From positions 1 to 12,455 of the forward strand of contig CANRJU010000056.1 in assembly GCA_947631075.1 (NCBI GenBank): DNA of 12,455 nucleotides, read 5' to 3'. Every line of letters begins with the position of its first letter. Position 1 is the first letter of the stretch. Below, in pieces: positions 1-6,941 of this stretch. The notes below the pieces were generated by a model. That model saw only the letters and a list, made by a program, of their open reading frames with translations. It was not told the origin of the DNA and made no database searches. The translations under genes were made by a program, and so were the position numbers. This stretch comes from an uncultured Lachnospiraceae bacterium. GTDB lineage: Bacteria; Bacillota; Clostridia; Lachnospirales; Lachnospiraceae.

Positions 1-108
1 TGGATAGCCAAGGCAGAATAAGGTGAACTATAAGACCATAGAGGTCATATAGCTTTCACACAAACTGATGATGCCTCATAAGTTATACATGTAAAGGAGA
101 ATTGTAAA

Positions 109-2373
109 ATGAACAGCAAATTAAAAGGCGTTTTACAGGTTTTGCTGGTCGTCGTTCTCATCGGAGCGTTCGCTTTTGTGGCGTTTCATGGAATAGGATC
201 GGCAAACAAGGGCAACGTGAAGAATATCCGTCTTGGACTGGATCTGCGCGGCGGCGTCAGCGTGACGTATCAGGCCAACAAGGAAAATCCGACAGAGACC
301 GAGATGGATGATACGATTTATAAATTGCAGAAGCGTGTTGAGGACGTCAGCACGGAGGCTGCCGTATATCAGGAGGGCGAGAACCGGATCACCATCGACA
401 TTCCGGGCGTCAGCAACTCCAAGGAGATTCTGGACAAGCTGGGCCGGGCCGGTTCCCTGCAGTTCATTCTCTACACCAATCTGACCGATAAGGACGGCAA
501 CCCGAATCCGGATGAAGGAGAAGAAGTCAAGTTCGACGAGGCCGACATAGAGATGGACGGTACTACGATCAAGAGCGCGGATGCGGTGAGCCGCACGGAC
601 AACAGCACCGGCGCCAGAGAGAACGTAGTACAGCTTGAGTTCAACGGCAAGGGCACAAAGAAGTTCGGTTCGGTCACTTCCGATCATGTGGGCGAGCAGT
701 TAGCCATTGTGTATGACAACAAGCTGGTATCCGCTCCGAATCTGAGAGAGGCGATTACCGAGGGACACTGCGAGATCTCCAGCCCGACCTTTAATGAAAA
801 TATGGAGGAGGCGAGAGAGCTGGCTTCCACGCTGCGCATCGGAGCCCTTCCTCTGGAGCTGACCAACATCCATGACAATGTCGTGGGCGCTACGCTGGGA
901 AGCGAGGCGTTAAAGAGCAGTCTGATTGCCGGCATCGTGGGCCTGATTCTGGTCATGATTTTCATGATCGTGATGTACCGCCTGCCGGGCGTGGCCGCTT
1001 CTATCGCGCTGATTTTCTACACGGGCGCGATGCTGCTTGCGCTGAATGGGCTGAATGTGACGCTTACACTGCCGGGTATTGCCGGTATTATTCTGAGTAT
1101 TGGTATGGCGGTAGACGCCAACTGTATTATATTTACGCGTATACGGGAGGAACTGGCGACCGGAAAGACGATCAGCTCCGCGATACAGATCGGCTTTTCC
1201 AAGGCGCTGTCCGCTATTATCGATGGAAATATCACGACCTTGATTGCGGCTTTCGTGCTGTATATTAAGGGATCCGGTACGGTCAAGGGCTTTGCACAGA
1301 CGCTTGCCATCGGTATCGTGCTCTCCATGATTACGGCGATTTTTGTGACAAGGCTTTTGATGAACGCGTTCGCTTCTCTGGGCTTGACCGACTTAAAGCT
1401 GTACGGCGTCCAGAAGGAGAGAAAGACGATCAACATTCTTGGCGCGTGGAAGAAATGCGCCTGCATTTCCGGCGCGGTATTTTTGATCTGCATTATCGGG
1501 CTCATTGTGAATTATTCCACAAAGGGCTCCGTGCTGAACTACAGTTTGGATTTCGTGGGCGGAACATCGACCTCTGTATCCATTGACGAGGCCACCGAGA
1601 TTACCGATCAGCTGAAAGAGGACGTGCTGTCTACCGTAAAGGACGCATCCGGCCTGCAGGGCGAGGTTTCCTCCTCCGACGACAAGGGCGTCAAGAAGAT
1701 TACCGTCCGTACCACCCACTTGTCAGAGGACCAGGCAGAGGCAGTGAGAACGGCTCTTGCAGATGAGTTCGGTGTAGACAAGGGACAGGTTGAGTCGGAG
1801 ACGATCAGTGAGACAGTCAGCGGCGAGATGAAGACCGACGCCATTTTGGCGACCTTGATCGCGGCGCTGTGCATGCTGATTTATATCTGGATCCGCTTCC
1901 GCAACCTGGCTACCGGCTGCAGCGCGGTGCTGGCTCTGATTCACGACGTAATTGCCGTGTTCACCCTGTATGTGGTGGGAAGCTCCTTCATTCAGGTAGG
2001 AAGTACGTTCATCGCCTGTATGCTGACGATTGTGGGTTACTCCATCAACGATACTATCGTAGTATTCGACCGTATCCGTGAGAACCGCGCAAAGGCAAGC
2101 TCCCGCGCGGACATGGCGGAGATTATCAACCGGAGTATCACCGAAACGCTGTCACGTTCGATTAACACATCCGTGACCACCTTGATTATGGTACTGGCGC
2201 TGGCGATACTGGGAGTAAGCTCCGTGAGACAGTTCGCGATTCCGCTTATTGTGGGTATCGTTTCCGGATGTTATTCCTCCATCTTTGTAGCGGCTCCGCT
2301 GTGGTATCTGTTCTCCGGCCGGGGCGAGGCAAAGGCAAAGAAAGTGGAGACCTATTCCAAAAAGAAAAAATAA
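109..2373 (+). CDS. secDF: SecD-SecF fusion, protein translocase accessory subunit
   Basis: This 754-residue membrane protein is a natural fusion of SecD and SecF, which use the proton gradient to help SecYEG complete export of proteins across the membrane. The SecD half has an N-terminal membrane segment (about residues 8-27), the LGLDLRGG signature (42-49), an extracytoplasmic region to about 265, and five membrane segments to about 425 containing GMAVDANCIIFTRIREE (332-348). The SecF half begins near residue 450 with a membrane segment, DFVGGT (481-486), a second extracytoplasmic part, and a membrane block from about 577 with TIVGYSINDTIVVFDRIREN (640-659). The tail is lysine-rich. AAGGAGA lies 8 bases before the ATG, which supports this start. 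Length fits fused SecDF of Firmicutes. In many Clostridia this gene follows the SCIFF peptide genes, but the upstream 108 bases are too short to test that. A terminator follows. Confidence 0.97.
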   Translation: MNSKLKGVLQVLLVVVLIGAFAFVAFHGIGSANKGNVKNIRLGLDLRGGVSVTYQANKENPTETEMDDTIYKLQKRVEDVSTEAAVYQEGENRITIDIPGVSNSKEILDKLGRAGSLQFILYTNLTDKDGNPNPDEGEEVKFDEADIEMDGTTIKSADAVSRTDNSTGARENVVQLEFNGKGTKKFGSVTSDHVGEQLAIVYDNKLVSAPNLREAITEGHCEISSPTFNENMEEARELASTLRIGALPLELTNIHDNVVGATLGSEALKSSLIAGIVGLILVMIFMIVMYRLPGVAASIALIFYTGAMLLALNGLNVTLTLPGIAGIILSIGMAVDANCIIFTRIREELATGKTISSAIQIGFSKALSAIIDGNITTLIAAFVLYIKGSGTVKGFAQTLAIGIVLSMITAIFVTRLLMNAFASLGLTDLKLYGVQKERKTINILGAWKKCACISGAVFLICIIGLIVNYSTKGSVLNYSLDFVGGTSTSVSIDEATEITDQLKEDVLSTVKDASGLQGEVSSSDDKGVKKITVRTTHLSEDQAEAVRTALADEFGVDKGQVESETISETVSGEMKTDAILATLIAALCMLIYIWIRFRNLATGCSAVLALIHDVIAVFTLYVVGSSFIQVGSTFIACMLTIVGYSINDTIVVFDRIRENRAKASSRADMAEIINRSITETLSRSINTSVTTLIMVLALAILGVSSVRQFAIPLIVGIVSGCYSSIFVAAPLWYLFSGRGEAKAKKVETYSKKKK

Positions 2374-2387
2374 TCGGTGAACCGATT
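2372..2387. promoter_or_regulatory. 16-bp palindrome at the secDF stop codon, candidate operator
   Basis: AATCGGT and ACCGATT form perfect 7-bp arms around a GA centre, overlapping the TAA stop of secDF. Just downstream, TTGAAA (2396-2401) and TACTAT (2419-2424) at 17-bp spacing make a weak candidate promoter for the next gene. The dyad has no T-tract, so it looks more like a protein site or small RNA hairpin than a terminator. Function is inference. Confidence 0.3.
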
Positions 2388-2450
2388 GCGGGTATTTGAA
2401 AAAATACTGTTTGAGCAATACTATATTTATAAGAAATCTTGAATTTTTGT

Positions 2451-2480
2451 AAGAGGCTGCGCATAGCGGCCTCTTTTTTT
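2451..2480 (+). terminator. Rho-independent terminator after secDF
   Basis: AAGAGGCTGC (2451-2460) pairs with GCGGCCTCTT (2466-2475) through ten base pairs, one of them G-U, around the loop GCATA. A run of seven T follows from 2474. It ends secDF transcription. Because a weak promoter candidate lies upstream at 2396-2424, it could also act as a leader terminator for the next gene. Confidence 0.9.
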
Positions 2481-2515
2481 GGCCATACTACACAAAAAGA
2501 GAGGTGGTAATTGCT

Positions 2516-3208
2516 ATGTTTTATAAAGAAAAAGGATTTTATATTTCTCTGTTGTGTGGTATTGTAGCGCTGGTGGCCTTCGGCGCGATCTGTTTTCATA
2601 TGATGGGGGCGGAGCCGGAGGAGGATGAGACGCCGATCGCCACGGTGGAGACCCACAAGCCGACGGCGAGCCCTACGCCGGAGCCAAAGACGAAAGAGAC
2701 GTCGGCGGACAAGGTGAAATCCGAGGTAAAAACACCGGCGCCGACCAAGAAAGCAGTGGAGACAACAGGAAAATCAATAAAAAACGCGCTTCATTTTAAC
2801 CAGGAAGCGGGCCTTCTGTGGCCCATTGAGGGCGATGTGCTGAAAGAGTACAGCGCGGACAAGGTGGTCTATTTTGAGACGCTGGCGGAGTATCGCACCA
2901 ACCCGGCCCTGTTGATTTCCGCCCAGGTGGACGAGGACGTCCATGCCAGCGCCAACGGTATAGTCACGGATATATTTACCTCCGAGGAGACTGGGCGCAC
3001 GCTGACCATGGATATTGGTGACGGCTACACGGTCAGCTATGGCCAGTTGAAAGGGATTTCCGTAAAAAAAGGGGATTCCGTCTTTGAGGGACAGATTATC
3101 GGTAAAATCGCCGATCCGACCAAGTATTACTCCATGGAGGGAGCCAATCTCTATTACCAGGTCAAGGAAAAAGACGAGACGGTGAATCCAATGGTCCTGC
3201 TTCGCTGA
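2516..3208 (+). CDS. Membrane-anchored LytM/M23-like protein, catalytic residues apparently lost
   Basis: The protein has 230 residues from ATG 2516. That start is preferred over GTG 2504 because AGGTGG (2502-2507) sits 8 bases before it. It has a short cytoplasmic start, one membrane segment (about residues 8-28), a Pro/Thr/Lys/Glu-rich linker (32-92), and a C-terminal region resembling a LytM (peptidase M23) fold. The fold shows the typical spacing of glycine and valine turns, KKGDSVFEGQIIGKI (184-198) and the NPMVLL end. The zinc-binding signatures are altered: HxxxD is LLISAQ (132-137), the usual YGHL is YGQL (175-178), and HLHFEV is NLYYQV (211-216). An enzymatic role in peptidoglycan cleavage is therefore unlikely. 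A structural or activating role outside the membrane, as for degenerate LytM proteins such as EnvC or Bacillus SpoIIQ, is inference. It is flanked by terminators on both sides, so it is probably monocistronic. Confidence 0.8.
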   Translation: MFYKEKGFYISLLCGIVALVAFGAICFHMMGAEPEEDETPIATVETHKPTASPTPEPKTKETSADKVKSEVKTPAPTKKAVETTGKSIKNALHFNQEAGLLWPIEGDVLKEYSADKVVYFETLAEYRTNPALLISAQVDEDVHASANGIVTDIFTSEETGRTLTMDIGDGYTVSYGQLKGISVKKGDSVFEGQIIGKIADPTKYYSMEGANLYYQVKEKDETVNPMVLLR

Positions 3209-3236
3209 AAATTTGATAAATATATGCTGAAAATAT

Positions 3237-3270
3237 GCGGCGGCCTGCTTGTTGGCGGCCGCTTTTGTCT
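3237..3270 (+). terminator. Rho-independent terminator after the LytM-like gene
   Basis: GCGGCC (3240-3245) pairs with GGCCGC (3257-3262); a longer register from 3237 is possible with one mismatch. TTTT and a T-rich stretch (3263-3270) follow. The stem is GC-rich, the T-tract is short. Confidence 0.75.
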
Positions 3271-3312
3271 TGTGATTCCATTGGCTTATTTTTGCAGCTC
3301 AAACAATTTGTA

Positions 3313-3341
3313 TTGATACGATTGTCTATTTCTAGTATAAT
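3313..3341 (+). promoter_or_regulatory. Sigma-A type promoter for the AlbA_2 ATP-binding gene
   Basis: TTGATA (3313-3318) and a perfect TATAAT (3336-3341) are separated by exactly 17 bp in an AT-rich region. Transcription would start near 3348, leaving a leader of about 55 bases before the GTG start at 3403. The gene is thus independent of the terminator-closed unit before it. Confidence 0.8.
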
Positions 3342-3402
3342 TATTGATAAGCAGAGCAACTTCCCGAACCTAAAGCTGTAAAAAATGATTGAGGGTGAAA
3401 TA

Positions 3403-4911
3403 GTGAAGAAGGAAATATTAGACCAGTTGAAATTAACAGAAAATCACGAATATGAGTGCAAGACTGCCGCGAACGGACTTCCGGTTAGTATATGGGAGAC
3501 ATATTCCTCTTTTGCAAATACAGATGGAGGAACAGTATTTCTTGGAATCAAGGAACACCGTGATTCATTTACAGTGGAAGGATTATCTGAAAAGCAGGTA
3601 ATTAAGTATCAGAAGGATTTTTGGAGTACGGTAAATAATCAGCACAAGGTCTCGAAGAACATTTTATTAAATCACCATGTACGGCCTGTGGTTGTTGAGG
3701 GGAAAACCATTCTTAGAATTGATGTTCCGGCAGCGGATCGACATGACAAACCAGTGTATATTGGGAGTGATCCGATGAAAGGAACCTATCGCAGAGATTA
3801 TGAGGGGGACTTTTTGTGTTCGGAGGAAGCAGTCCGCGCTATGTTCGCAGATCAGCGGGATGGCGGAACAGATACAGAAGTTTTAAATGATATGGGATTA
3901 GATGCGTTGAACACAGACACGATTAAGGGATATCGTATTATTTTTGAACAGCTGCATCAGGGACATCCCTGGAATTTACTTGAAAATGATGAGTTTTTAA
4001 TGAAACTGCGGGCGATTGCAAAGAATGATAATGGTGAATTATCTCCGACTATGGCAGGGCTGCTGTTTTTTGGAGAAGCCTATCGCATAACGGAGGCATT
4101 TCCGAATTATTTTTTGGACTATCGGGAAGAAAGTGAGGACAAGTCAGTAAGATGGCTGTTTCGTACACATTCTGATGAAGGAGACTGGAGCGGCAATCTC
4201 TATGATTTTTATTATAAGGTAATCAACCGGATGGATGATGATATTGCGGTACCTTTTGTAAATCGGAAGGATGGGCGCCGGATAGACCGTGTGGATGTAC
4301 ATGCCGCCCTGGGTGAAGCTGTTGCAAACGCTCTGGCGCATTCTAATTACTATGGCCGACGAGGTGTGGTTATTGTAAAAAAAGGAAAAAAGATAACAAT
4401 TTCAAATCCGGGAACCATTCGAATTACGAAAGAGGAATTTTATGCGGGCGGGAATAGTGATCCGAGGAATCCGAATATTTTGAAAATGTTTGGATTTGTA
4501 AATGTCGGGGAACGTGCTGGCAGTGGAGTTGACAAGATTATGACTGCGTGGAAAGAACAGAATTGGAAAAAGCCGGAATTTGATTTTTCAGTCCGCGCAG
4601 ACCGTGTTACCTTGAAGTTAGAGGTAGGACAGGTCGTGTATATACCGGGGGCAGCAGATTTGCGTCAGGATGAACAAAATATAAAACAGAACAAGCCATC
4701 GCCGGGTGAAAAAGAAGATGCCATCATGCGATATATTTCTGAACATGGAAGCATAGGCACGGCAAAGGCTGCGGAAGTGTGCGGATATAAGTCTCGAACC
4801 TCCGCCAGAAGGGTAATTGATGGGATGGTGGAAAAGGGCTATATCCAGAAAAATGGAAAAGGAGCAGGCGTCCGTTATGTCATTTGCAGAGAAGAAGTGG
4901 TCAAAAAGTGA
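3403..4911 (+). CDS. AlbA_2/Schlafen-domain ATP-binding protein with C-terminal winged helix
   Basis: The protein has 502 residues if it starts at GTG 3403, preceded by GAGGG (3391-3395) with 7-base spacing. An in-frame ATG at 3385 lacks a binding site. The N-terminal AlbA_2 (Schlafen-like, SlfN) domain shows the pattern EYECK (16-20), then SFANTDGGTVFLGI (36-49), and ends near 140. A GHKL-type ATPase part follows, with an N-box-like GEAVANALAHSNY (304-316), ITISNPG (about 333-339) and a glycine loop VGERAGSGVDKI (about 367-378). A winged helix-turn-helix fills about 440-502. The family is often annotated as a putative transcriptional regulator or RecG-like ATP-binding protein; its biochemical role is poorly known, and some relatives occur near defence or mobile genes. 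Codon use is AT-richer than the neighbours (many TTA, AAA, GAA, ATT), which suggests acquisition by transfer. It has its own promoter, and a repeat cluster covers its stop codon. Confidence 0.85.
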   Translation: MKKEILDQLKLTENHEYECKTAANGLPVSIWETYSSFANTDGGTVFLGIKEHRDSFTVEGLSEKQVIKYQKDFWSTVNNQHKVSKNILLNHHVRPVVVEGKTILRIDVPAADRHDKPVYIGSDPMKGTYRRDYEGDFLCSEEAVRAMFADQRDGGTDTEVLNDMGLDALNTDTIKGYRIIFEQLHQGHPWNLLENDEFLMKLRAIAKNDNGELSPTMAGLLFFGEAYRITEAFPNYFLDYREESEDKSVRWLFRTHSDEGDWSGNLYDFYYKVINRMDDDIAVPFVNRKDGRRIDRVDVHAALGEAVANALAHSNYYGRRGVVIVKKGKKITISNPGTIRITKEEFYAGGNSDPRNPNILKMFGFVNVGERAGSGVDKIMTAWKEQNWKKPEFDFSVRADRVTLKLEVGQVVYIPGAADLRQDEQNIKQNKPSPGEKEDAIMRYISEHGSIGTAKAAEVCGYKSRTSARRVIDGMVEKGYIQKNGKGAGVRYVICREEVVKK

Positions 4912-4977
4912 TCATTTATTGACCATTTTATCGTCTAGTGGTCAAAAAGTGGTCATTTACTGGTCAATATTGAACAC
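4896..4977. repeat. Cluster of TGGTCA-like hexamers with ~11-bp phasing
   Basis: Two copies of an approximately 30-bp unit begin at 4896 and 4937 (41-bp period); the first overlaps the last codons of the preceding gene. Within them, TGGTCA-like hexamers recur every 11 bp. The first set is TGGTCA, TGATCA, TGACCA, separated by AAAAG and TTTAT. The second set is TGGTCA, TGGTCA, TGGTCA, TGAACA, separated by AAAAG, TTTAC and ATAT. The sites thus lie on one face of the helix. A binding array for a DNA-binding protein, perhaps the winged-helix protein just upstream, is inference. Confidence 0.7.
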
Positions 4978-5053
4978 TTAAAACACAGCGCAGAAGGTAT
5001 GCTTAACGAGATAAAATTGAGTATGTTGAGTGTGCCGGCTTCAAAAAAAACAC

Positions 5054-5082
5054 TTGAATTTCCATCACAAAGGGTTTATACT
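5054..5082 (+). promoter_or_regulatory. Sigma-A type promoter for the gene at 5142
   Basis: TTGAAT (5054-5059) and TATACT (5077-5082) are 17 bp apart. The predicted start near 5089 gives a leader of about 50 bases. An A-rich run lies directly upstream (5043-5050). Confidence 0.75.
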
Positions 5083-5141
5083 ATAAGTGTAAAAGTTTCT
5101 GTTTTTACAGAGCGATTCTGACTATGAAAGGTGTGATGGTT

Positions 5142-5774
5142 ATGTTAGATGTATACAACTTATATTTAGGCGGATATCTTCCTAAGGTATCTCCCAAGAC
5201 GAATGTCCACAACAAGCACGAGCTCAGAACTAAATATAAAAGTATTGTCAGCCTGAACAATGCCAATCCTCTTGTCATGGTCAAACTGACGGGTTCTACA
5301 CAGGCCTATGCTCTGGATGTAAAGGAGATGTCCATGGAGTTAGGCGAGGCGGCACAGGATGCTGCCGAGGGCCGCGAGGGCGACGCAAGAAAGAACATGC
5401 AGAGGATGTCCGATATATTTAACAAGCTCTTAAACCGCAGCGATGAGTACGGCAATGCCAACGGCAGGCCTTCCAGACCGGGCGGCGAGCTCCGCAACCT
5501 TGTAGATCGTTTTGAGACGGAGTTACAGGATTCCGGCATATCGGTCAGTTCGGAGGGATTTTTGTCAGTTCCATCCGAGGATTCCGGCGTGTCGGTGAAG
5601 GTGCCCGAGGGATTTACTAAGCAGCTCATTGAGAAGTGCGACCACATGAGCATGAATCCTATGGAGTATGTAGATAAGAAGGTTTACAGCTACGCTCATA
5701 TTTTCCGGAGCGACGTGGGTCCGGCCTACGAGTCCTCCATTTATACGGGGATGCTGTTCAACTCCTACTGCTGA
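5142..5774 (+). CDS. Uncharacterised protein with FliD-like C-terminal features
   Basis: The protein has 210 residues from ATG 5142, chosen because AAAGGTG (5127-5133) lies 8 bases before it; ATG 5136 and 5124 are in-frame alternatives. I do not recognise a named family with certainty. Visible features are an N-terminal Tyr/Leu-rich start (VYNLYLGGYLP), the charged stretch HNKHELRTKYKSIVSLN (about 23-39), a Glu/Ala/Arg-rich helix that may coil (about 59-95), and a C-terminal half with LVDRFETELQDSGISV, SEGFLSVP, MNPMEYVDKKVYSY and a final LFNSYC. The last half resembles the C-terminal helical region of flagellar cap protein FliD, where a phrase like 'ELSSIGISV..DG.LS' is common. No signal peptide or membrane segment is seen. 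It has its own promoter and overlaps the convergent gene downstream by 10 bases. A link to flagella is inference. Confidence 0.7.
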   Translation: MLDVYNLYLGGYLPKVSPKTNVHNKHELRTKYKSIVSLNNANPLVMVKLTGSTQAYALDVKEMSMELGEAAQDAAEGREGDARKNMQRMSDIFNKLLNRSDEYGNANGRPSRPGGELRNLVDRFETELQDSGISVSSEGFLSVPSEDSGVSVKVPEGFTKQLIEKCDHMSMNPMEYVDKKVYSYAHIFRSDVGPAYESSIYTGMLFNSYC

Positions 5775-6307
5775 GATTGATTTGCCGAGAAGACGTCAGA
5801 TGCTTTCGGCAGACGGCGCAGGCACAGATCGGCGAGGACGCCGATGAGGACGCCGGCGACCAGTCCGGCAAAGTACAGAAAAGGCAGGTAGTAGACGATG
5901 GCGGAGAAGCCCACCAGGCAGACGGCCACGATGAACTGCCCTATATTGTGAAAGATACCGCCCACAGCGCTCACGCTTACCAGTGAGAACTGTGGGTGTT
6001 TTATTTTTTTCCACAGCGCCATGATGGCGAGGCTGAGCAGGCTTCCGGCCAGACTGTAGAAGAAGCCGAACAGGCTGCCAAAGGTAAAGGCGTTGAGGAT
6101 GTTGCGCAAAAGGGACACTCCCAGGGCCGGAAAAAAGCCAAAGCGGTACAGGACGATGACGACGACCAGATTGGCCAGGCCCAGTTTCATCCCCGGAAAG
6201 GGCAGGGGGAGCGGGAACAGGCTCTCGATGTAGCCGAACAAAAAGGCGATGGCAGTGAATACCGCCAGTTCCGCCATGCGGCGGACCGAAAGAGAACCGC
6301 GTTTCAT
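5765..6307 (-). CDS. Gx transporter family membrane protein (heptaprenyl diphosphate synthase component I family)
   Basis: This 180-residue, strongly hydrophobic protein matches the Gx transporter / Hpre_diP_synt_I family, a fold like the S-components of ECF transporters. Family marks are the PGMKLGLANL motif (38-47) after the first membrane segment, GFFPALGVSLLRNI (57-70), and GGIFHNIGQ (116-124); about five membrane segments are seen. The annotation as a heptaprenyl diphosphate synthase subunit is historical; the substrate is uncertain, and a quinone- or isoprenoid-related role is only suggested. AAAGGAGG precedes the ATG at the usual distance. Its start lies 15 bases after the stop of the NusG-domain-II gene upstream on the same strand, so the two form an operon. 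Its 3' end overlaps the convergent plus-strand gene by 10 bases, and no terminator is seen between them. Confidence 0.88.
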   Translation of the reverse strand: MKRGSLSVRRMAELAVFTAIAFLFGYIESLFPLPLPFPGMKLGLANLVVVIVLYRFGFFPALGVSLLRNILNAFTFGSLFGFFYSLAGSLLSLAIMALWKKIKHPQFSLVSVSAVGGIFHNIGQFIVAVCLVGFSAIVYYLPFLYFAGLVAGVLIGVLADLCLRRLPKASDVFSANQSQQ

Positions 6308-6322
6308 AAGAGAGCCTCCTTT

Positions 6323-6745
6323 CTATTGTACCACGGCGTCAAGACCGCCGGGATTATCAAAATCTTCTTCCCCGGAGGGCAGGATGCGGAGCGTGAGCCG
6401 GTGGGGAAGGCACACGATGGACTCCCCGGCGCGGGAAATGCGCCCGGTGCGTACGCAGGTCTCATCGCCGCAGTCAGCGGACTCCATCCAGACCTCGCCG
6501 CCCTGAATCACAAATACATTGCGGCGGCCTTCGCCGTAGAGAACTTCCTTTTTTATGTCCTCCGACAAGGGCAGGGTGTACAAAAGAGCGCCATCCTGCT
6601 TTACTTCTAATATATTTTGGGACGTCTGCGCGGAGCGAGCGGGAAGGAAAATCCACAGCGTGAGGATCAGGCCCGCAAGCGCGAGAGCCGCCAAAAAAAT
6701 TATATCCGGAAGCCGGACGTACCGGCCGCGAGATGTGCCGCTCAT
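6323..6745 (-). CDS. NusG domain II-containing membrane-anchored protein
   Basis: The protein has 140 residues: a short basic start, one membrane segment (about 14-34), and an extracytoplasmic NusG domain II (Pfam NusG_II type). The signature is visible as a cysteine pair in DCGDETC (C92, C97), then GRISRAGESIVCLPHRLTLRI (third cysteine C112). These proteins are not transcription factors; they commonly accompany Gx-transporter, FMN-binding and ApbE flavinyltransferase genes in anaerobes, where a role in membrane redox chemistry is suspected. Here only the Gx partner is adjacent; no ApbE or FMN-binding gene is in the window. AAGGAGGGG lies just before the ATG. It is divergent from the rpmG promoter across a 266-bp region with a 26-bp tandem repeat. 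The C-terminal end (SGEEDFDNPGGLDAVVQ) is acidic and probably disordered. Confidence 0.85.
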   Translation of the reverse strand: MSGTSRGRYVRLPDIIFLAALALAGLILTLWIFLPARSAQTSQNILEVKQDGALLYTLPLSEDIKKEVLYGEGRRNVFVIQGGEVWMESADCGDETCVRTGRISRAGESIVCLPHRLTLRILPSGEEDFDNPGGLDAVVQ

Positions 6746-6785
6746 AGAGCCCCTCCTTCCTGTCGCGTCAAAAATCTGTTTGCCG

Positions 6786-6837
6786 CTGGTATTATATGGG
6801 TCTTTATATTACTGGTATTACATAGGCCTTTACATTA
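6786..6837. repeat. 26-bp tandem duplication between divergent genes
   Basis: Copy 1 (6786-6811) and copy 2 (6812-6837) abut exactly and agree at 22 of 26 positions; all four differences are transitions. Each begins CTGGTATTA and ends CTTTA-n-ATTA. An inverted ATACCAG follows at 6849-6855, complementary to the CTGGTAT at the head of each copy. TATAAT occurs on the minus strand at 6796-6791 and 6839-6834, so the repeats probably lie in the promoter region of the minus-strand operon, though no good -35 partner was found. Confidence 0.75.
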
Positions 6838-6911
6838 TAATAAGAACGATACCAGAAAATCCGGGAAATGTCAAAGCGGCTTCCCGGACGGCCATTTTTT
6901 CTCAAAAAACG

Positions 6912-6941
6912 TTGACACGGGCGGAACAAGTGTGTTATAGT
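6912..6941 (+). promoter_or_regulatory. Strong extended -10 promoter for rpmG-secE-nusG-rplK-rplA
   Basis: A perfect TTGACA (6912-6917) is followed after 18 bp by TATAGT (6936-6941), with TG at 6933-6934 making an extended -10. Start is expected near 6948. The leader carries TTAGG (6956-6960) and CCTAA (6974-6978) around a loop with nine T, then GGAGGTG before rpmG. Confidence 0.88.

Noticed and set aside
1..21. Six codons (WIAKAE) and a stop at the very start, possibly the end of an upstream gene such as the SCIFF maturase
   Set aside because: Too short to identify; the remaining bases to 108 hold no clear promoter or terminator.
4903..4911. Possible -1 frameshift site (CAAAAAG) at the stop of the AlbA_2 gene
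   Set aside because: It lacks the full slippery heptamer and the -1 frame closes within a few codons; only the +1 frame is open.
4999..5121. A 40-codon open frame (starts MLNEIKLSML) before the gene at 5142
   Set aside because: It has only a weak binding site and lies over the clear promoter at 5054-5082, so it is probably chance.
5996..6610. Long plus-strand open frame opposite the Gx-transporter and NusG-II genes
   Set aside because: Low-complexity, Lys/Gln/Glu-rich product, antisense to two genes with clear family motifs and binding sites.
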